The notes: generated by a model from the sequence alone, not told the origin. Positions 14,899 through 24,359 are shown, counted from the stretch's first letter. The stretch: DNA of 37,660 bases from an uncultured Clostridia bacterium (GCA_947628675.1 CANRAR010000012.1:1-37660); one strand, 5' to 3'. Numbers and translations: made by a program.

Positions 14899-15414
14899 AT
14901 GATCTCGGCGCTTGTCGGCATCCTGAAGGCAGTCCTTCTCGCCGTGTGGACGGCGCTTTCCCTGCTTATAAAGCTCGTCTACGGGGTGCTCAAATTTTTG
15001 CACATCCGCGTTTTGGCGCTCTACGTGCTCGTATGCGCTATCCTCTCCATATTTTTGCCCGTGTTCGGGGAGGGCATCGTCTACTTTTGGGTGGGGTTTG
15101 CGCTGTGCTGCGCCCTCACCGTGGGGAGTTGGCTGTACGCCTTCCGCCGTGCCCTCGGGGCGAGGCCGCGCCGCAGAGAGGAGATAGAGGAGCGGGAGGA
15201 AGAACCCGCCTCAGTCTCGGCTCCCGCGCCCGCACCTGCGCCCGCACCCGCGCCCGCACCGACCCCCGCGCCGCCCGAGCGCTACCCCAAGTACTTCGAT
15301 GTGGAGGGCGCGCCGCAGTATTTCTTCGCGGAGTATGCCGACCGCTACGAACTCTTCCTGCGGGACGGCGAAAATGCGGTCTACATCCGCACGGACTATA
15401 AAAACCGACTATAA
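14899..15414 (+). CDS. Small membrane protein with Ala-Pro linker
   Basis: A 171-residue protein not recognised. Two hydrophobic segments (about residues 4-30 and 38-80, the latter probably two helices) anchor it in the membrane; then a charged stretch RRREEIEEREEE leads into an Ala-Pro repeat of about 20 residues, encoded by tandem 12-base units, and a final 45-residue soluble module with aromatic residues (YFDVEGAPQYFFAEYADRYE). It starts 2 bases after the DegV gene and is likely translated through coupling. The last residues come from a 13-base tandem duplication. It could serve as an envelope-associated accessory protein; this is a guess. Confidence 0.6.
   Translation: MISALVGILKAVLLAVWTALSLLIKLVYGVLKFLHIRVLALYVLVCAILSIFLPVFGEGIVYFWVGFALCCALTVGSWLYAFRRALGARPRRREEIEEREEEPASVSAPAPAPAPAPAPAPTPAPPERYPKYFDVEGAPQYFFAEYADRYELFLRDGENAVYIRTDYKNRL
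15227..15262 (+). repeat. Three 12-base tandem repeats coding Ala-Pro
   Basis: Three consecutive units GCGCCCGCACCN encode the Ala-Pro linker of the small membrane protein, with a partial fourth. Such arrays usually vary in copy number through slippage. Confidence 0.75.
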
Positions 15415-15420
15415 AAACCG
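15395..15420 (+). repeat. 13-base tandem duplication at a gene end
   Basis: ACTATAAAAACCG occurs twice head to tail. The first copy encodes the last residues of the upstream protein; its stop codon falls in the second copy, so the duplication defines the present C terminus. Confidence 0.85.
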
Positions 15421-15432
15421 AAAGGTCATACC

Positions 15433-15945
15433 ATGGTAGAAATTTATCAAGATGAAGATTTATACAACGCGGTCAAACAGCAGAGGCGCATTTTGGGCGT
15501 GTACTTTGCCGTTCTCGCGCTCTTTCTTGCAGGGCTCGCCGCGCTCCTCACGGTGTACTTATTCCTGCCGTACGGCTCCTCCGACGGCACTTGGGTCATC
15601 GTTGGAACGAGCATTTGGACGGCGCTTTTCATCGCCTTCTCCTTTCCCTACATGGGCATCAGCTACAAGCGGTGCCACGCCTATGTGAAGATGCTCCGCT
15701 TCATCTCGCTCGGTCTCAAAGAGAGCATGACGGCGCCCTTCGAGGGCATCGACGATTGGACGACGCACGACGGCGTCGATGTCAACGTCGCGCGGTTCAG
15801 CGTCCCCAACCGCAAGCGGGAGGAGGAGATGGTGCGCCAGATCTTCGTGGACGGCGAAAAGGACTTTCCTCCCTTCGAAGCGGGGCACAGCGTCCGCTTC
15901 GTCACGCAGGGCAATCTTCTCATTTCCTATGAAATTCTCGATTAA
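15433..15945 (+). CDS. Membrane protein with two membrane segments, unknown function
   Basis: A 170-residue protein not assigned to a family. After a 20-residue N-terminal helix it has two membrane segments (GVYFAVLALFLAGLAALLTV at about 22-41 and WVIVGTSIWTALFIAFSF at about 54-71), then a cytoplasmic domain of about 95 residues that includes DDWTTHDGVDVNVARFSV and ends LLISYEILD. ATG 15433 follows GAAAGG. It sits between another small membrane protein and the ACT-domain gene, in a co-directional series. The soluble domain looks like a compact beta-rich fold, but no function can be inferred. Confidence 0.6.
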   Translation: MVEIYQDEDLYNAVKQQRRILGVYFAVLALFLAGLAALLTVYLFLPYGSSDGTWVIVGTSIWTALFIAFSFPYMGISYKRCHAYVKMLRFISLGLKESMTAPFEGIDDWTTHDGVDVNVARFSVPNRKREEEMVRQIFVDGEKDFPPFEAGHSVRFVTQGNLLISYEILD

Positions 15946-15958
15946 AGGCAGGTAAACT

Positions 15959-16225
15959 ATGCGCGCAGTGGTAACGGTCGCGGGAACGGATAGGAAGGGC
16001 ATCATCGCAAAGGTGAGCGCCCTCCTCTACGAACGCGACGTCAACATCGAAGACATCTCCCAGACTATTTTGGGCGGGCAGTTCGCCATGATCATGATGG
16101 TGGAGACGGCGAAGGACGAAGATTTTTCCGCCCTTTCCGCCGCACTCGACGAACTCGGCAAGAGCATCGGCATGAGCGTACGGCTCCAACACGCCGAAAT
16201 TTTCGACGCGATGCACAACGTATAA
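15959..16225 (+). CDS. ACT domain protein (UPF0237)
   Basis: An 88-residue single ACT domain. The first strand [20 protein letters not shown] and the [22 protein letters not shown] segment (about 28-50) match the UPF0237 family, related to the N-terminal half of the glycine-cleavage regulator GcvR. These proteins presumably bind a small ligand such as an amino acid. It is followed 10 bases later by a UPF0210 gene; this pair is conserved across many bacteria and suggests a shared pathway. The ATG is preceded by GGCAGG. Ligand unknown. Confidence 0.93.
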   Translation: MRAVVTVAGTDRKGIIAKVSALLYERDVNIEDISQTILGGQFAMIMMVETAKDEDFSALSAALDELGKSIGMSVRLQHAEIFDAMHNV

Positions 16226-16235
16226 GGGGCGAAAG

Positions 16236-17591
16236 ATGTTTGGCAAGAACGAAGTTCTCGAAACCATCGACATGGTGGAAAAAGAGCATCTCGATATCCG
16301 CACGGTCACAATGGGCGTCTCGCTCCTGCCGTGCATCCGCGGCACGGCAAAGGAGACCGCCGAGGCGGTCTATGAGCGCGTCATGCGGAAGGCGGAAGCC
16401 CTCGTGCCCACGGCGGAGGCGCTCTCGCGCGAGTACGGCATTCCCATCGTCAACAAGCGCGTCTCGGTGACGCCCGTCTCCCTCGTCACGGCGGCATTCC
16501 CCAAGGAGAGCCCGCTCGTAGGCAGCGCGCTCGACAGAGCCGCGCACGAACTCGGCATCGACTTTTTGGGCGGCTACTCGGCGCTCGTCCACAAGGGCAT
16601 GGCGGACTACGAGGAAGTCTTCATCCGCACCATTCCCCAAGTTCTTGCGGAGACCGAGCGGCTGTGCTCGTCCGTGAACGTCGGCTCCTCGCGCTCGGGC
16701 GTCAACATGGATGCCATCCGCCTCATGGGCGAGATCATCAAGGAGACGGCGGCGCGCACCGCAGGGCAAGGCGGCATCGGCTGCTGCAAACTCGTCGTCT
16801 TTTGCAACGCGGTGGAGGATAACCCCTTCATGGCGGGGGCATTCCACGGCGTGGGCGAGGCGGATACCGTCATCAACGTGGGCGTCTCGGGGCCGGGCGT
16901 CGTGCAACACGCGCTCTCCTTCGTGCCCGAAGCCGACCTCACCGACGCCGCCGAAGTCATCAAGCGCACGGCGTTCAAGATAACAAGGGCGGGGCAACTC
17001 ATCGCCAAGGAGGCCGCAAAGCGCCTCGGTGCGCGGTTCGGCATCGTCGATCTATCGCTCGCGCCCACGCCCGCGCGGGGGGATAGCGTCGCGCACATCT
17101 TGGAGGAGTTGGGGCTCTCCGTCGTGGGGTGCCACGGCACGACGGCGGCGCTCGCCATGCTCAACGACGCGGTGAAAAAGGGCGGCGTCATGGCGTCCTC
17201 GCGCGTCGGCGGGCTCTCGGGGGCGTTCATTCCCGTCTCCGAGGACATCGGCATGATCGAATCGGCGGCGGCGGGGCAGATCTCCGTCGAAAAACTCGAG
17301 GCGATGACGTGCGTCTGCTCGGTGGGGCTGGATATGATCGCCATCCCGGGCGACACGCCCGCCTCCACGATTGCCGCCATGATCGCCGACGAGGCGGCCA
17401 TCGGCATGGTGAACAGCAAGACGACGGCAGTCCGCGTCATTCCCGCCCCCGGCAAAAAGGTGGGGGAGGAAGTGCAGTTCGGCGGGCTCCTCGGCAGGGC
17501 TCCCATCCTGCCCGTCCACGGCGGCGACGCAAGCAAATTCATCGGGCGGGGAGGGCTCATTCCCGCGCCCATCCACAGTTTCAAAAATTAA
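16236..17591 (+). CDS. UPF0210/PFL family protein (DUF711)
   Basis: A 451-residue protein of the UPF0210 family (DUF711), structurally related to pyruvate-formate-lyase-like folds but lacking a known reaction. It covers the full family length. Recognisable stretches are [32 protein letters not shown] N terminus, [20 protein letters not shown] (about 147-166), GISCC-equivalent [22 protein letters not shown] (about 180-201), [17 protein letters not shown] (about 206-222) and the C-terminal GGRAPI-type [21 protein letters not shown]. It lies directly after its usual partner, the ACT-domain protein, and 12 bases before pepF. Confidence 0.93.
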   Translation: MFGKNEVLETIDMVEKEHLDIRTVTMGVSLLPCIRGTAKETAEAVYERVMRKAEALVPTAEALSREYGIPIVNKRVSVTPVSLVTAAFPKESPLVGSALDRAAHELGIDFLGGYSALVHKGMADYEEVFIRTIPQVLAETERLCSSVNVGSSRSGVNMDAIRLMGEIIKETAARTAGQGGIGCCKLVVFCNAVEDNPFMAGAFHGVGEADTVINVGVSGPGVVQHALSFVPEADLTDAAEVIKRTAFKITRAGQLIAKEAAKRLGARFGIVDLSLAPTPARGDSVAHILEELGLSVVGCHGTTAALAMLNDAVKKGGVMASSRVGGLSGAFIPVSEDIGMIESAAAGQISVEKLEAMTCVCSVGLDMIAIPGDTPASTIAAMIADEAAIGMVNSKTTAVRVIPAPGKKVGEEVQFGGLLGRAPILPVHGGDASKFIGRGGLIPAPIHSFKN

Positions 17592-17603
17592 AAGGAGCAG
17601 CGT

Positions 17604-19373
17604 ATGCAGAGAACAGAAGTATCCGAACAGTACAAATGGAAACTCACCGACCTCTACCCCTCGGACGAGGCGTGGGAAGCGGCGTTTGCCGACCTCGAAA
17701 AGCGGGCGGATTTTTCCGCCTACCGCGGTACGCTATCCACGGCGGAGGGGCTCGAAGCCTTCTTCAAGGCGGATGAAGCGGTAGCGGGCGAGGCGATGCG
17801 CCTCTTCCTCTATGCGCACCTGAAGCGCGATGAGGACGTCCGCGTCACCAAATACGGCTCGTACGTCGCCAAATTCATGAGTTTTTACACGAAAATTTCG
17901 GCGGAGACGGCGTTCGTCACCCCCGAACTCACCGCCCTCCCCGACGAGACGCTCGACGCCTTCATCGCCGACCCCCGCTTCAAGGATCACGACTATATGC
18001 TCTCCCGCATCAAGGCGAGCAAAAAATACACGCTCTCCGAGAAGGAGGAGATCATCTTGGCGCAGGCGGACGAGCCCCTGCAGACGGCGAGCCTCGCCTT
18101 CATGATGCTCGATAACGCCGAAGTGGACTTCCCCGAGATGATGTACGAGGGCAAGAAGGTCAAACTTTCGCACGGGCTGTACTCCGTCATCATGAGCGGG
18201 AAGAATAGGGCAAAGCGCAAAGAGGCGTACAACAAGTACTACGCCGCCTACCGCAAACTTCTCGGCACCATCTCCACGACGTACTACGGCAACGTGCAGA
18301 AGGACATCTTCTACTGCCGCACCCGCGGGTACGAGAGTTGCCTTCAAATGGCGCTCTTCGAGGAGGACGTCGAGGAGAGCGTCTACCGCACCCTCGTCGA
18401 GAGCGTCCATGCGGCGTTCCCGCTCATGCACCGCTACATCGCCCTCCGTAAGAAGGCGATGGGGTATAAAACGCAATATATGTACGATATTTACCCCTCG
18501 CTCGTGGAGGACGCCGAACTCAAACTCTCCTACGAGGAGGCGTACGATCTCTGCCTCAAAGGGCTCGCCCCCTTGGGGGAGGAGTATCTCGCACTCTTCA
18601 GGAAGGGGCGCGACGAGGGCTGGATCGACGTTTGCGAGACGGAGGGCAAGCGGGGCGGCGCCTATTCGAGCGGTGCCTACGGCGTCCACCCGTACGTGCT
18701 TTTGAACTACCAGAAGACCACGCACGACGTATTCACCATCGCCCACGAGATGGGGCACTCCATCCACACCTACTTCTCCAACCAAAACCAGCCGTTCGCC
18801 AAGGCGGACTACAAAATTTTCGTCGCCGAAGTCGCCTCCACCGTCAACGAAGTGCTCCTCCTCAAATATCTCCTGAAGACGACGGAGGACGCCAAACTTA
18901 AAAAGTATCTTCTCAACTACTTCCTCGACATGGTGCGCACGACGCTCTTCCGTCAGACGCAGTTTGCGGAGTTCGAGGAGAAGGCACACGCCATGGCGGA
19001 GGCAGGCGAGCCCCTCAACAAGGACAATCTCTCCGCCCTCTACAAGGGGCTCAACGAGGATTATTACGGCGCCGCCATCGTGCATGACGACAATATCGCC
19101 ACCGAATGGGCGCGCATCCCGCACTTCTACACCTCCTTCTATGTGTACAAGTACGCAACGGGCATCACGGCGGCGATCTGCATCGCCGAGCGCATCTTGA
19201 AGGAGGGCGAGCCCGCCGTTCGGGACTATTTCAAGTTCCTCTCGGGCGGCTGCTCCACCGACCCCGTATCGCTTCTCAAACTCGCGGGCGCCGACCTCAC
19301 GAAGAAGGAGACCTTCTCCGCCGCCATGCAGGAATTCGAAGAGACGCTCAACGCGTTTGAAAAAACCATTTAA
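17604..19373 (+). CDS. pepF: Oligoendopeptidase F
   Basis: Cytoplasmic zinc metallopeptidase of family M3B that trims short peptides. It has 589 residues, the typical PepF length. The zinc site is HEMGH with His381, Glu382 and His385, and the third ligand Glu409 in FVAEVASTVNE lies 28 residues after the first His, as expected for M3 peptidases. A conserved HFYTSFYVYKYATG segment near the C terminus helps shape the substrate cleft. The N terminus VSEQYKWKLTDLYPSDEAWE is standard. ATG at 17604 has AAAAGGAG upstream. It probably shares a transcript with the UPF0210 gene. Confidence 0.95.
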   Translation: MQRTEVSEQYKWKLTDLYPSDEAWEAAFADLEKRADFSAYRGTLSTAEGLEAFFKADEAVAGEAMRLFLYAHLKRDEDVRVTKYGSYVAKFMSFYTKISAETAFVTPELTALPDETLDAFIADPRFKDHDYMLSRIKASKKYTLSEKEEIILAQADEPLQTASLAFMMLDNAEVDFPEMMYEGKKVKLSHGLYSVIMSGKNRAKRKEAYNKYYAAYRKLLGTISTTYYGNVQKDIFYCRTRGYESCLQMALFEEDVEESVYRTLVESVHAAFPLMHRYIALRKKAMGYKTQYMYDIYPSLVEDAELKLSYEEAYDLCLKGLAPLGEEYLALFRKGRDEGWIDVCETEGKRGGAYSSGAYGVHPYVLLNYQKTTHDVFTIAHEMGHSIHTYFSNQNQPFAKADYKIFVAEVASTVNEVLLLKYLLKTTEDAKLKKYLLNYFLDMVRTTLFRQTQFAEFEEKAHAMAEAGEPLNKDNLSALYKGLNEDYYGAAIVHDDNIATEWARIPHFYTSFYVYKYATGITAAICIAERILKEGEPAVRDYFKFLSGGCSTDPVSLLKLAGADLTKKETFSAAMQEFEETLNAFEKTI

Positions 19374-19387
19374 CAGAGGAAGAAATT

Positions 19388-20854
19388 ATGGCAACCAATC
19401 AGATGCCGCACAATTTGGATGCAGAGGCCGCGCTCCTCGGCTGTATTCTCATCGACGAGGAAATTCAGGCGGACGTCTTGGACGCCCTCCACGCCGAGGA
19501 TTTCTATCAGGAGTCACACAGGGAAATTTTTCTCTCGATGAAGGCGGTCTACGGCGACAGGAAGCCCGTCGATCTCGTCACGCTCACCGACCGCTTGGAA
19601 CACGACGGCAAACTCGAGCGCGTCGGGGGGCTGCAATACATCACCGAACTCTCCCAACTCGCGCCCTCGGCGGCGAACTACAAGCAGTACTTCGGCATCG
19701 TGCGGCGGGATAGCATCAACCGCACCCTCATCCGCGCCGCCAAGGACATCATCGAGAACAGCACCAAGAGCGGCGACGAGCGCGAGGCCATCTCGTATGC
19801 GGAAAAACTCGTCTACGACATCTCGCGCCGGGAGGAGACCAACGCCCTCGAGGGGCTCGAGGACGGGGGCGTCATTCAGGACGTTCTCCACAAATTCGAG
19901 AACTTGCAGAACGACCCCAACTCCTACCGCGGCGTGGAGACGGGCTTCCGCCACCTCGACCGCATCACCAACGGCCTGCAAAAGTCCGACCTCATCATCA
20001 TCGCGGCGCGCCCGGGCATGGGCAAGACGTCGTTCGCCATGAACATCGTGGAAAACGCCTGCCTCAATAAAAACGGCGTCGCGGCGGTCTTCTCCCTCGA
20101 AATGCCGCGCATCCAGATTGTGCAGAGGCTCCTCTGCGCCCACGCCAACGTCAGCATGGAGAAGGCGCTCGCGGGGCGGCTCAACGGGCAGGAGTGGCAG
20201 AACCTCATGCGCTCGAGCGACAAACTGCAACACAGCAAAATTTTCATCGACGACAGTTCCCGCATCACGCCCACGGAGATCCTCTCCAAGTGCCGCCGTC
20301 TCGCCTCGCGCGAGGGCAGGCTGGATCTCGTCATGATCGACTATATCCAGCTCATGGGCGGGGCGGAAACCAGCCGCGGCGGCGAACTCAACCGTACGCA
20401 GGAGATCGCAAACATCACGCGCGACCTCAAAATCATGGCGAAGGAACTCAATGTGCCCGTCATCGCGCTCTCCCAGCTTCGCCGCATCCAGACCAAGGAG
20501 GCGCAACTTTCCGACCTCCGCGAATCGGGCGCCATTGAGCAGGATGCCGACATCGTCATCTTCATCAACCGCCCCGATGTGAGCGCGACCCCCGAGGAAC
20601 TCGCCAAGGGCAACATCGTGAAGGGATCGGCGGAACTCGTCATCGCCAAGCACAGGAACGGTTCGCTCGGGCGCATCCAACTCCGCTTCCTCGGCGAACA
20701 GACCAAGTTCATCGACGTCGAGGCGCAGGGGCAGCCGCACGAGGAGCCCCAGTACACGCGGAAAGCCAAAGAGGACGCGAACCCCACGGCGGAAGAGGCA
20801 TTCCCCGCGCAGGACGCGCAGGATGCGCAGGATGAGGGCGGCATTCCCCTGTAA
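19388..20854 (+). CDS. dnaB: Replicative DNA helicase DnaB
   Basis: Hexameric 5'-3' helicase at the replication fork (called DnaC in Bacillus). It has 488 residues. The N-terminal primase-interaction domain begins PHNLDAEAALLGCILID; the RecA-like domain carries Walker A ARPGMGKTSF at about residues 207-216, the EMP motif SLEMPRIQIVQRLL, Walker B LDLVMIDYIQLM (about 314-325), and IALSQLRR with the downstream Arg finger region LRESGAIEQDAD. The C-terminal tail beyond residue 450 is low complexity with QDAQDAQ repeats and is not conserved. Start ATG has AGAGGAAG upstream. The gene is not adjacent to its usual neighbour rplI here. Confidence 0.97.
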   Translation: MATNQMPHNLDAEAALLGCILIDEEIQADVLDALHAEDFYQESHREIFLSMKAVYGDRKPVDLVTLTDRLEHDGKLERVGGLQYITELSQLAPSAANYKQYFGIVRRDSINRTLIRAAKDIIENSTKSGDEREAISYAEKLVYDISRREETNALEGLEDGGVIQDVLHKFENLQNDPNSYRGVETGFRHLDRITNGLQKSDLIIIAARPGMGKTSFAMNIVENACLNKNGVAAVFSLEMPRIQIVQRLLCAHANVSMEKALAGRLNGQEWQNLMRSSDKLQHSKIFIDDSSRITPTEILSKCRRLASREGRLDLVMIDYIQLMGGAETSRGGELNRTQEIANITRDLKIMAKELNVPVIALSQLRRIQTKEAQLSDLRESGAIEQDADIVIFINRPDVSATPEELAKGNIVKGSAELVIAKHRNGSLGRIQLRFLGEQTKFIDVEAQGQPHEEPQYTRKAKEDANPTAEEAFPAQDAQDAQDEGGIPL

Positions 20855-20858
20855 TTCC

Positions 20859-21857
20859 ATGGAGACGCAGATCCTCGGGCGCTCGCGCGGATGGCTCGCG
20901 TACGCCAAACAATATATCGAAGCGGGGGAGGTCGTCGCCTTCCACACCGAAACGGTGTACGGCTTGGGCGCAAACGCGTTCAACGATGAGGCGGTGCTCA
21001 AAATTTTCGCCTTGAAGGGGAGGCCTGCCGACAATCCTCTCATCGTGCACGTGCACAAAGATTTCGATATTTCCCGTCTCATCGACGGCGAACCGCCCTA
21101 CGCGGCGGCGCTTCGTGCGGCGTTTTTGCCGGGGGCGCTCACCATGGTGTACCCCTCCACGGGAAAGGTCTCGAAGTACGTCTCGTGCGGGCTCAATACG
21201 CTCGCCATCCGCGTCCCGTCGTCGCCCACGGCGCAGGCGTTTTTGCGGGAAGTGGACTTGCCCATCGCCGCGCCGAGCGCCAACCTCTCCAAGCACGTCT
21301 CGCCCGTCACCGCGCGGCACGTCTATGACGATTTCAACGGCAAAATTCCGCTGATTTTGGACGGCGGCGCCTGCTCGGGCGGCATCGAGAGCACCGTCCT
21401 CGACTGCACGGGCGAAGTCCCGCAAATTTTAAGGGAGGGGCTCGTCACGCGGGAGATGATAGCAAGCGTCGCGGGCGACTGCAAAATTTACGTGCGGAGA
21501 GAGGGCGAACAGCCGAAGAGCCCCGGCATGGCGTATAAACACTACTCGCCGCGCTGCAAAACGGCGCTCTGCAACGCCGCGGAGGAGGCGATAGCGCTCT
21601 ACGACCGCGAACGGGAGAGGGGCGGCAAGCCCTGCATCCTCGCGGAGAGCGAACTTATTCCCGCGCTCGAAGAGAGGGAAGTTCTCGATCTCGGCGGCAC
21701 GGGCGAGGAGATGGCGCGGCGGCTGTATGCGCTTCTGCGCAAGGCGGAAAAGACGGCGACCCTTCTCATCGGCGTCGTGCCCAAGGAGCGGGGCGGCGTC
21801 ATGGCGGGGGTCATGAACAGGTTTTATCGCGCCTTCGGAGGGGAACATGAAGCATAA
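20859..21857 (+). CDS. L-threonylcarbamoyladenylate synthase (Sua5 type)
   Basis: Enzyme that makes threonylcarbamoyl-AMP from threonine, bicarbonate and ATP for the t6A modification of tRNA at position 37. It has 332 residues: a YrdC domain (about 10-200) with KGRPADNPLIVHV and LPIAAPSANLSKHVSPVTARHV, and a C-terminal Sua5 domain (about 210-332) joined by the conserved SPGMAYKHYSP linker. ATG 20859 is chosen since METQIL aligns with family starts, but its Shine-Dalgarno site is poor, and upstream in-frame ATGs at 20823 and 20832 overlap dnaB. The 3' end overlaps the phosphatase gene by 11 bases, a common arrangement in Bacillota. Confidence 0.94.
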   Translation: METQILGRSRGWLAYAKQYIEAGEVVAFHTETVYGLGANAFNDEAVLKIFALKGRPADNPLIVHVHKDFDISRLIDGEPPYAAALRAAFLPGALTMVYPSTGKVSKYVSCGLNTLAIRVPSSPTAQAFLREVDLPIAAPSANLSKHVSPVTARHVYDDFNGKIPLILDGGACSGGIESTVLDCTGEVPQILREGLVTREMIASVAGDCKIYVRREGEQPKSPGMAYKHYSPRCKTALCNAAEEAIALYDRERERGGKPCILAESELIPALEEREVLDLGGTGEEMARRLYALLRKAEKTATLLIGVVPKERGGVMAGVMNRFYRAFGGEHEA

Positions 21858-22305
21858 GAAGATAATCTTTGCGTGTACGGGCAACACCTGCCGCTCGCCC
21901 ATGGCGGAGGCGGTCATGAAGCAGATGCTCAAACAGCAGAAGATCCGCTGGTTCACCGTGCAGTCGGCGGGCTTCCGCGCCGCCGCGGGCAGCCCCATGT
22001 CCGCAAACAGCCGGCAGGCGCTCACCGAGGCAAAAATTCCCTTCTCGGAAAAATTCGCCTCGCGGCGTCTCACGCCCAAGATGGTGGAGGAGGCGTACGC
22101 CGTCGTCTGCATGACGGAAGCCCAGCGCATCTCCTTCGGGGGGAAGGAGAACGTCACGAGTTTCTACGAACTCTGCGGCGTGGAGATCCCGGATCCTTAC
22201 GGGCAGCCCGTCGAAGTCTACCGCTACACGCTCGGGAAGATCCGCGTGTGTATGCCGCAGGTCATCAAGGCGCTGCGGCTCGAAGAAAATCAAACCACCG
22301 AATAA
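21847..22305 (+). CDS. Low-molecular-weight protein-tyrosine/arginine phosphatase
   Basis: A 152-residue phosphatase of the LMW-PTP fold. The phosphate loop CTGNTCRS begins at Cys10, and the general acid lies in IPDPYG near residue 117. Family members in this gene position (YwlE in Bacillus) act on phospho-arginine; the residue after the first Gly-Asn in the loop is Thr, as in YwlE, which supports protein-arginine phosphatase activity over tyrosine phosphatase, though this is inference. The ATG has GGAGGGG upstream and overlaps the Sua5 gene. rpiB follows 13 bases later, the same order as in Bacillus. Confidence 0.9.
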   Translation: MKHKKIIFACTGNTCRSPMAEAVMKQMLKQQKIRWFTVQSAGFRAAAGSPMSANSRQALTEAKIPFSEKFASRRLTPKMVEEAYAVVCMTEAQRISFGGKENVTSFYELCGVEIPDPYGQPVEVYRYTLGKIRVCMPQVIKALRLEENQTTE

Positions 22306-22318
22306 AGGGGGAAACAAT

Positions 22319-22771
22319 ATGAAAATCGCACTTGCCTGCGACCACGGCGGCCTCGCTTTGAAGAACGCCGTCGCAACCTATCTTTCCGAACACGGCTATG
22401 AACTTGTCGATTTCGGCACGACCACGGAAAATTCCTGCGACTATCCCGACTTCGCCCTCGCCGCCGCGGAGGCGGTAGCGGGAGGGGAATGCGCGCGGGG
22501 CATCTTCGTGTGCACCACGGGCATCGGCATCTCCATTGCCGCCAACAAGGTGCCCGGCATCCGCTGCGCCCTCTGCACCGATGCGACGTGCGCCCGCCTC
22601 ACCCGCGAGCACAACGATGCCAACGTCCTCGCACTGGGCGGCGGCATCGTGGGGAAGAACCTCGCCCTCGACATTGTGGAGACGTTCCTGACGACGGAAT
22701 TTTCGGGGCTCGAAAAGCACCAACGGCGCATCGATAAAATTTCCGCCATCGAGCGCAAGTACATGAAGTAA
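22319..22771 (+). CDS. rpiB: Ribose-5-phosphate isomerase B
   Basis: Interconverts ribose 5-phosphate and ribulose 5-phosphate in the pentose phosphate pathway. It has 150 residues, typical of RpiB. The signature ACDHGGLALK (about 6-15), the catalytic cysteine in CTTGIGISIAANK (about 65-77) and CTDATCARLTREHNDANVLALG (about 84-105) are all present. It could in principle be the LacAB branch, but the clustering with the Sua5 and YwlE-type genes favours RpiB. ATG has AAAGGGGG upstream. Confidence 0.95.
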   Translation: MKIALACDHGGLALKNAVATYLSEHGYELVDFGTTTENSCDYPDFALAAAEAVAGGECARGIFVCTTGIGISIAANKVPGIRCALCTDATCARLTREHNDANVLALGGGIVGKNLALDIVETFLTTEFSGLEKHQRRIDKISAIERKYMK

Positions 22772-22817
22772 AACTTCGGCATACATTTACTGAGGAAACA
22801 CAGGGAGAACATTTCCT

Positions 22818-24359
22818 ATGATGACAAAGGCTCTGCGCGATAAGATCGTCGAATCGCTCACCTCCATATTGCCCATCGCGCTCATCGTCCTCGTGCTCGC
22901 GCTCACTTTAACGCCGCTCGACACGGGGATCTTCGTGCTCTTCTTCATCGGCGTGTTTTTGCTCATCGTCGGCATGGGCTGCTTTACGCAGGGCGCCGAT
23001 ATGTCCATGCTCGTCATCGGCGAGAAGATGGGCTCCGCCATGACGAACTCGCGCAAAATTTGGCTCATCGCGCTCTTGTCCTTTGTCATCGGCATCATCG
23101 TAACGGTCGCCGAGCCCGACCTGCAAATTCTCGCAACGCAGGTGAGCGCCATCGCGGAGAAGACGCCGCTTGGAAGTTGGCTCCTCATTCTCACCGTCGC
23201 GGTGGGGGTGGGCATCTTCCTCATGATCGCCATGCTCCGCATCGTGTTCCACATCCGCCTCTCCATTCTCCTCATCGTCTTTTACGTCGGGGCGTTTATT
23301 GCGAGCATCTTCGTCTCGCCCTCGTTCTGGGCGGTGGGGTTCGATTCGGGCGGCGTCACCACGGGCCCCATGACGGTGCCCTTCATCATGTCGCTCGGCG
23401 TCGGCGTCGCCTCGCTCCGTGCGGGCAAGGAAGGCAGGGACGATTCCTTCGGCCTCGTCGCGCTCTCCAGCATCGGGCCCGTCATCGCCGTGCTCATCCT
23501 CGGCATCATCTTCAAGGTGAACGATCTCGACTACGAACTCGCCGCTGCGCCCGCCGTGGAGAACACCCGCGATGTGCTCGTAACCTACGCGTACGGGTTC
23601 GGCGATTACGCAAAGGAAGTCGGCATCGCCATTGCGCCCATCGTCGTCTTTTTTGTCCTCTTCCAGCTCATCACGCGCTCCTTCCACAAGCGCCAACTCG
23701 TGAAAATCATCATCGGCTTTTTGTACACGGCGGTCGGGCTCATCCTCTTTCTGACGGGCGCCAATACGGGCTTCATGCCCATCGGCAGAGAGATCGGGAA
23801 GTCGCTCGCGGGAATTTGGGGCGGGTGGCTGCTCATTCCCATCGGGATGCTCATCGGCTACTTCGTCGTCGCCGCCGAGCCCGCCGTGCACGTGCTCAAC
23901 AAGCAAGTGGAGCGGATGTCCGCGGGCGCCATCTCCGCCAAGAGCATGAAGCGGGGGTTATGCGCGGGCGTTTGCATCTCCTTGGGGCTCGCCATGACGC
24001 GCATCCTCACGGGCATCAATATCTTCTACATCCTCGTGCCGGGATACGTCATCGCGCTCGTGCTCACATTTTTCACGCCCGAACTCTTCACGGGTATCGC
24101 GTTCGACTCGGGCGGCGTTGCAAGCGGCTCCATGGTCGCCTCCTTCGTGTTGCCGCTCGCCATCGGCGCGTGTTGCACCTTGCACGGCGGCTCCACGGCG
24201 TACGTCATGACCGATGCCTTCGGCTGCGTCGCGTTTGTCGCGCTCACGCCGCTCATCTCCATCCAAATTCTCGGCATTCTCTATAAATACAAGAAGAGCA
24301 AGATCAAGCGGCGCTTCCTCACCGTCGAGGAAAAATTCCTGCATTACGAGGTGGACTGA
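22818..24359 (+). CDS. DUF1538 membrane protein, internally duplicated
   Basis: A 513-residue polytopic membrane protein of the DUF1538 family. It contains two homologous halves about 255 residues apart: VAEPDLQILATQV (about 97) matches AAEPAVHVLNKQV (about 352), and FDSGGVTTGPMTVPF (about 175) matches FDSGGVASGSMVASF (about 430). Each half has about six hydrophobic helices. The repeat organisation and the conserved polar motifs inside the membrane suggest a transporter or channel, but no substrate is established. It overlaps the PII-like gene by one base (TGATG), which suggests PII-type control. Starts ATGATG; the first is used here, with AGGGAG upstream. Confidence 0.88.
   Translation: MMTKALRDKIVESLTSILPIALIVLVLALTLTPLDTGIFVLFFIGVFLLIVGMGCFTQGADMSMLVIGEKMGSAMTNSRKIWLIALLSFVIGIIVTVAEPDLQILATQVSAIAEKTPLGSWLLILTVAVGVGIFLMIAMLRIVFHIRLSILLIVFYVGAFIASIFVSPSFWAVGFDSGGVTTGPMTVPFIMSLGVGVASLRAGKEGRDDSFGLVALSSIGPVIAVLILGIIFKVNDLDYELAAAPAVENTRDVLVTYAYGFGDYAKEVGIAIAPIVVFFVLFQLITRSFHKRQLVKIIIGFLYTAVGLILFLTGANTGFMPIGREIGKSLAGIWGGWLLIPIGMLIGYFVVAAEPAVHVLNKQVERMSAGAISAKSMKRGLCAGVCISLGLAMTRILTGINIFYILVPGYVIALVLTFFTPELFTGIAFDSGGVASGSMVASFVLPLAIGACCTLHGGSTAYVMTDAFGCVAFVALTPLISIQILGILYKYKKSKIKRRFLTVEEKFLHYEVD

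Noticed and set aside
17733-19124. Minus-strand open frame of 463 codons
   Set aside because: Antisense to pepF; reads as Glu/Val/Leu-rich low complexity.
19514-21082. Minus-strand open frame of 522 codons
   Set aside because: Antisense to dnaB and the Sua5 gene; low-complexity translation.
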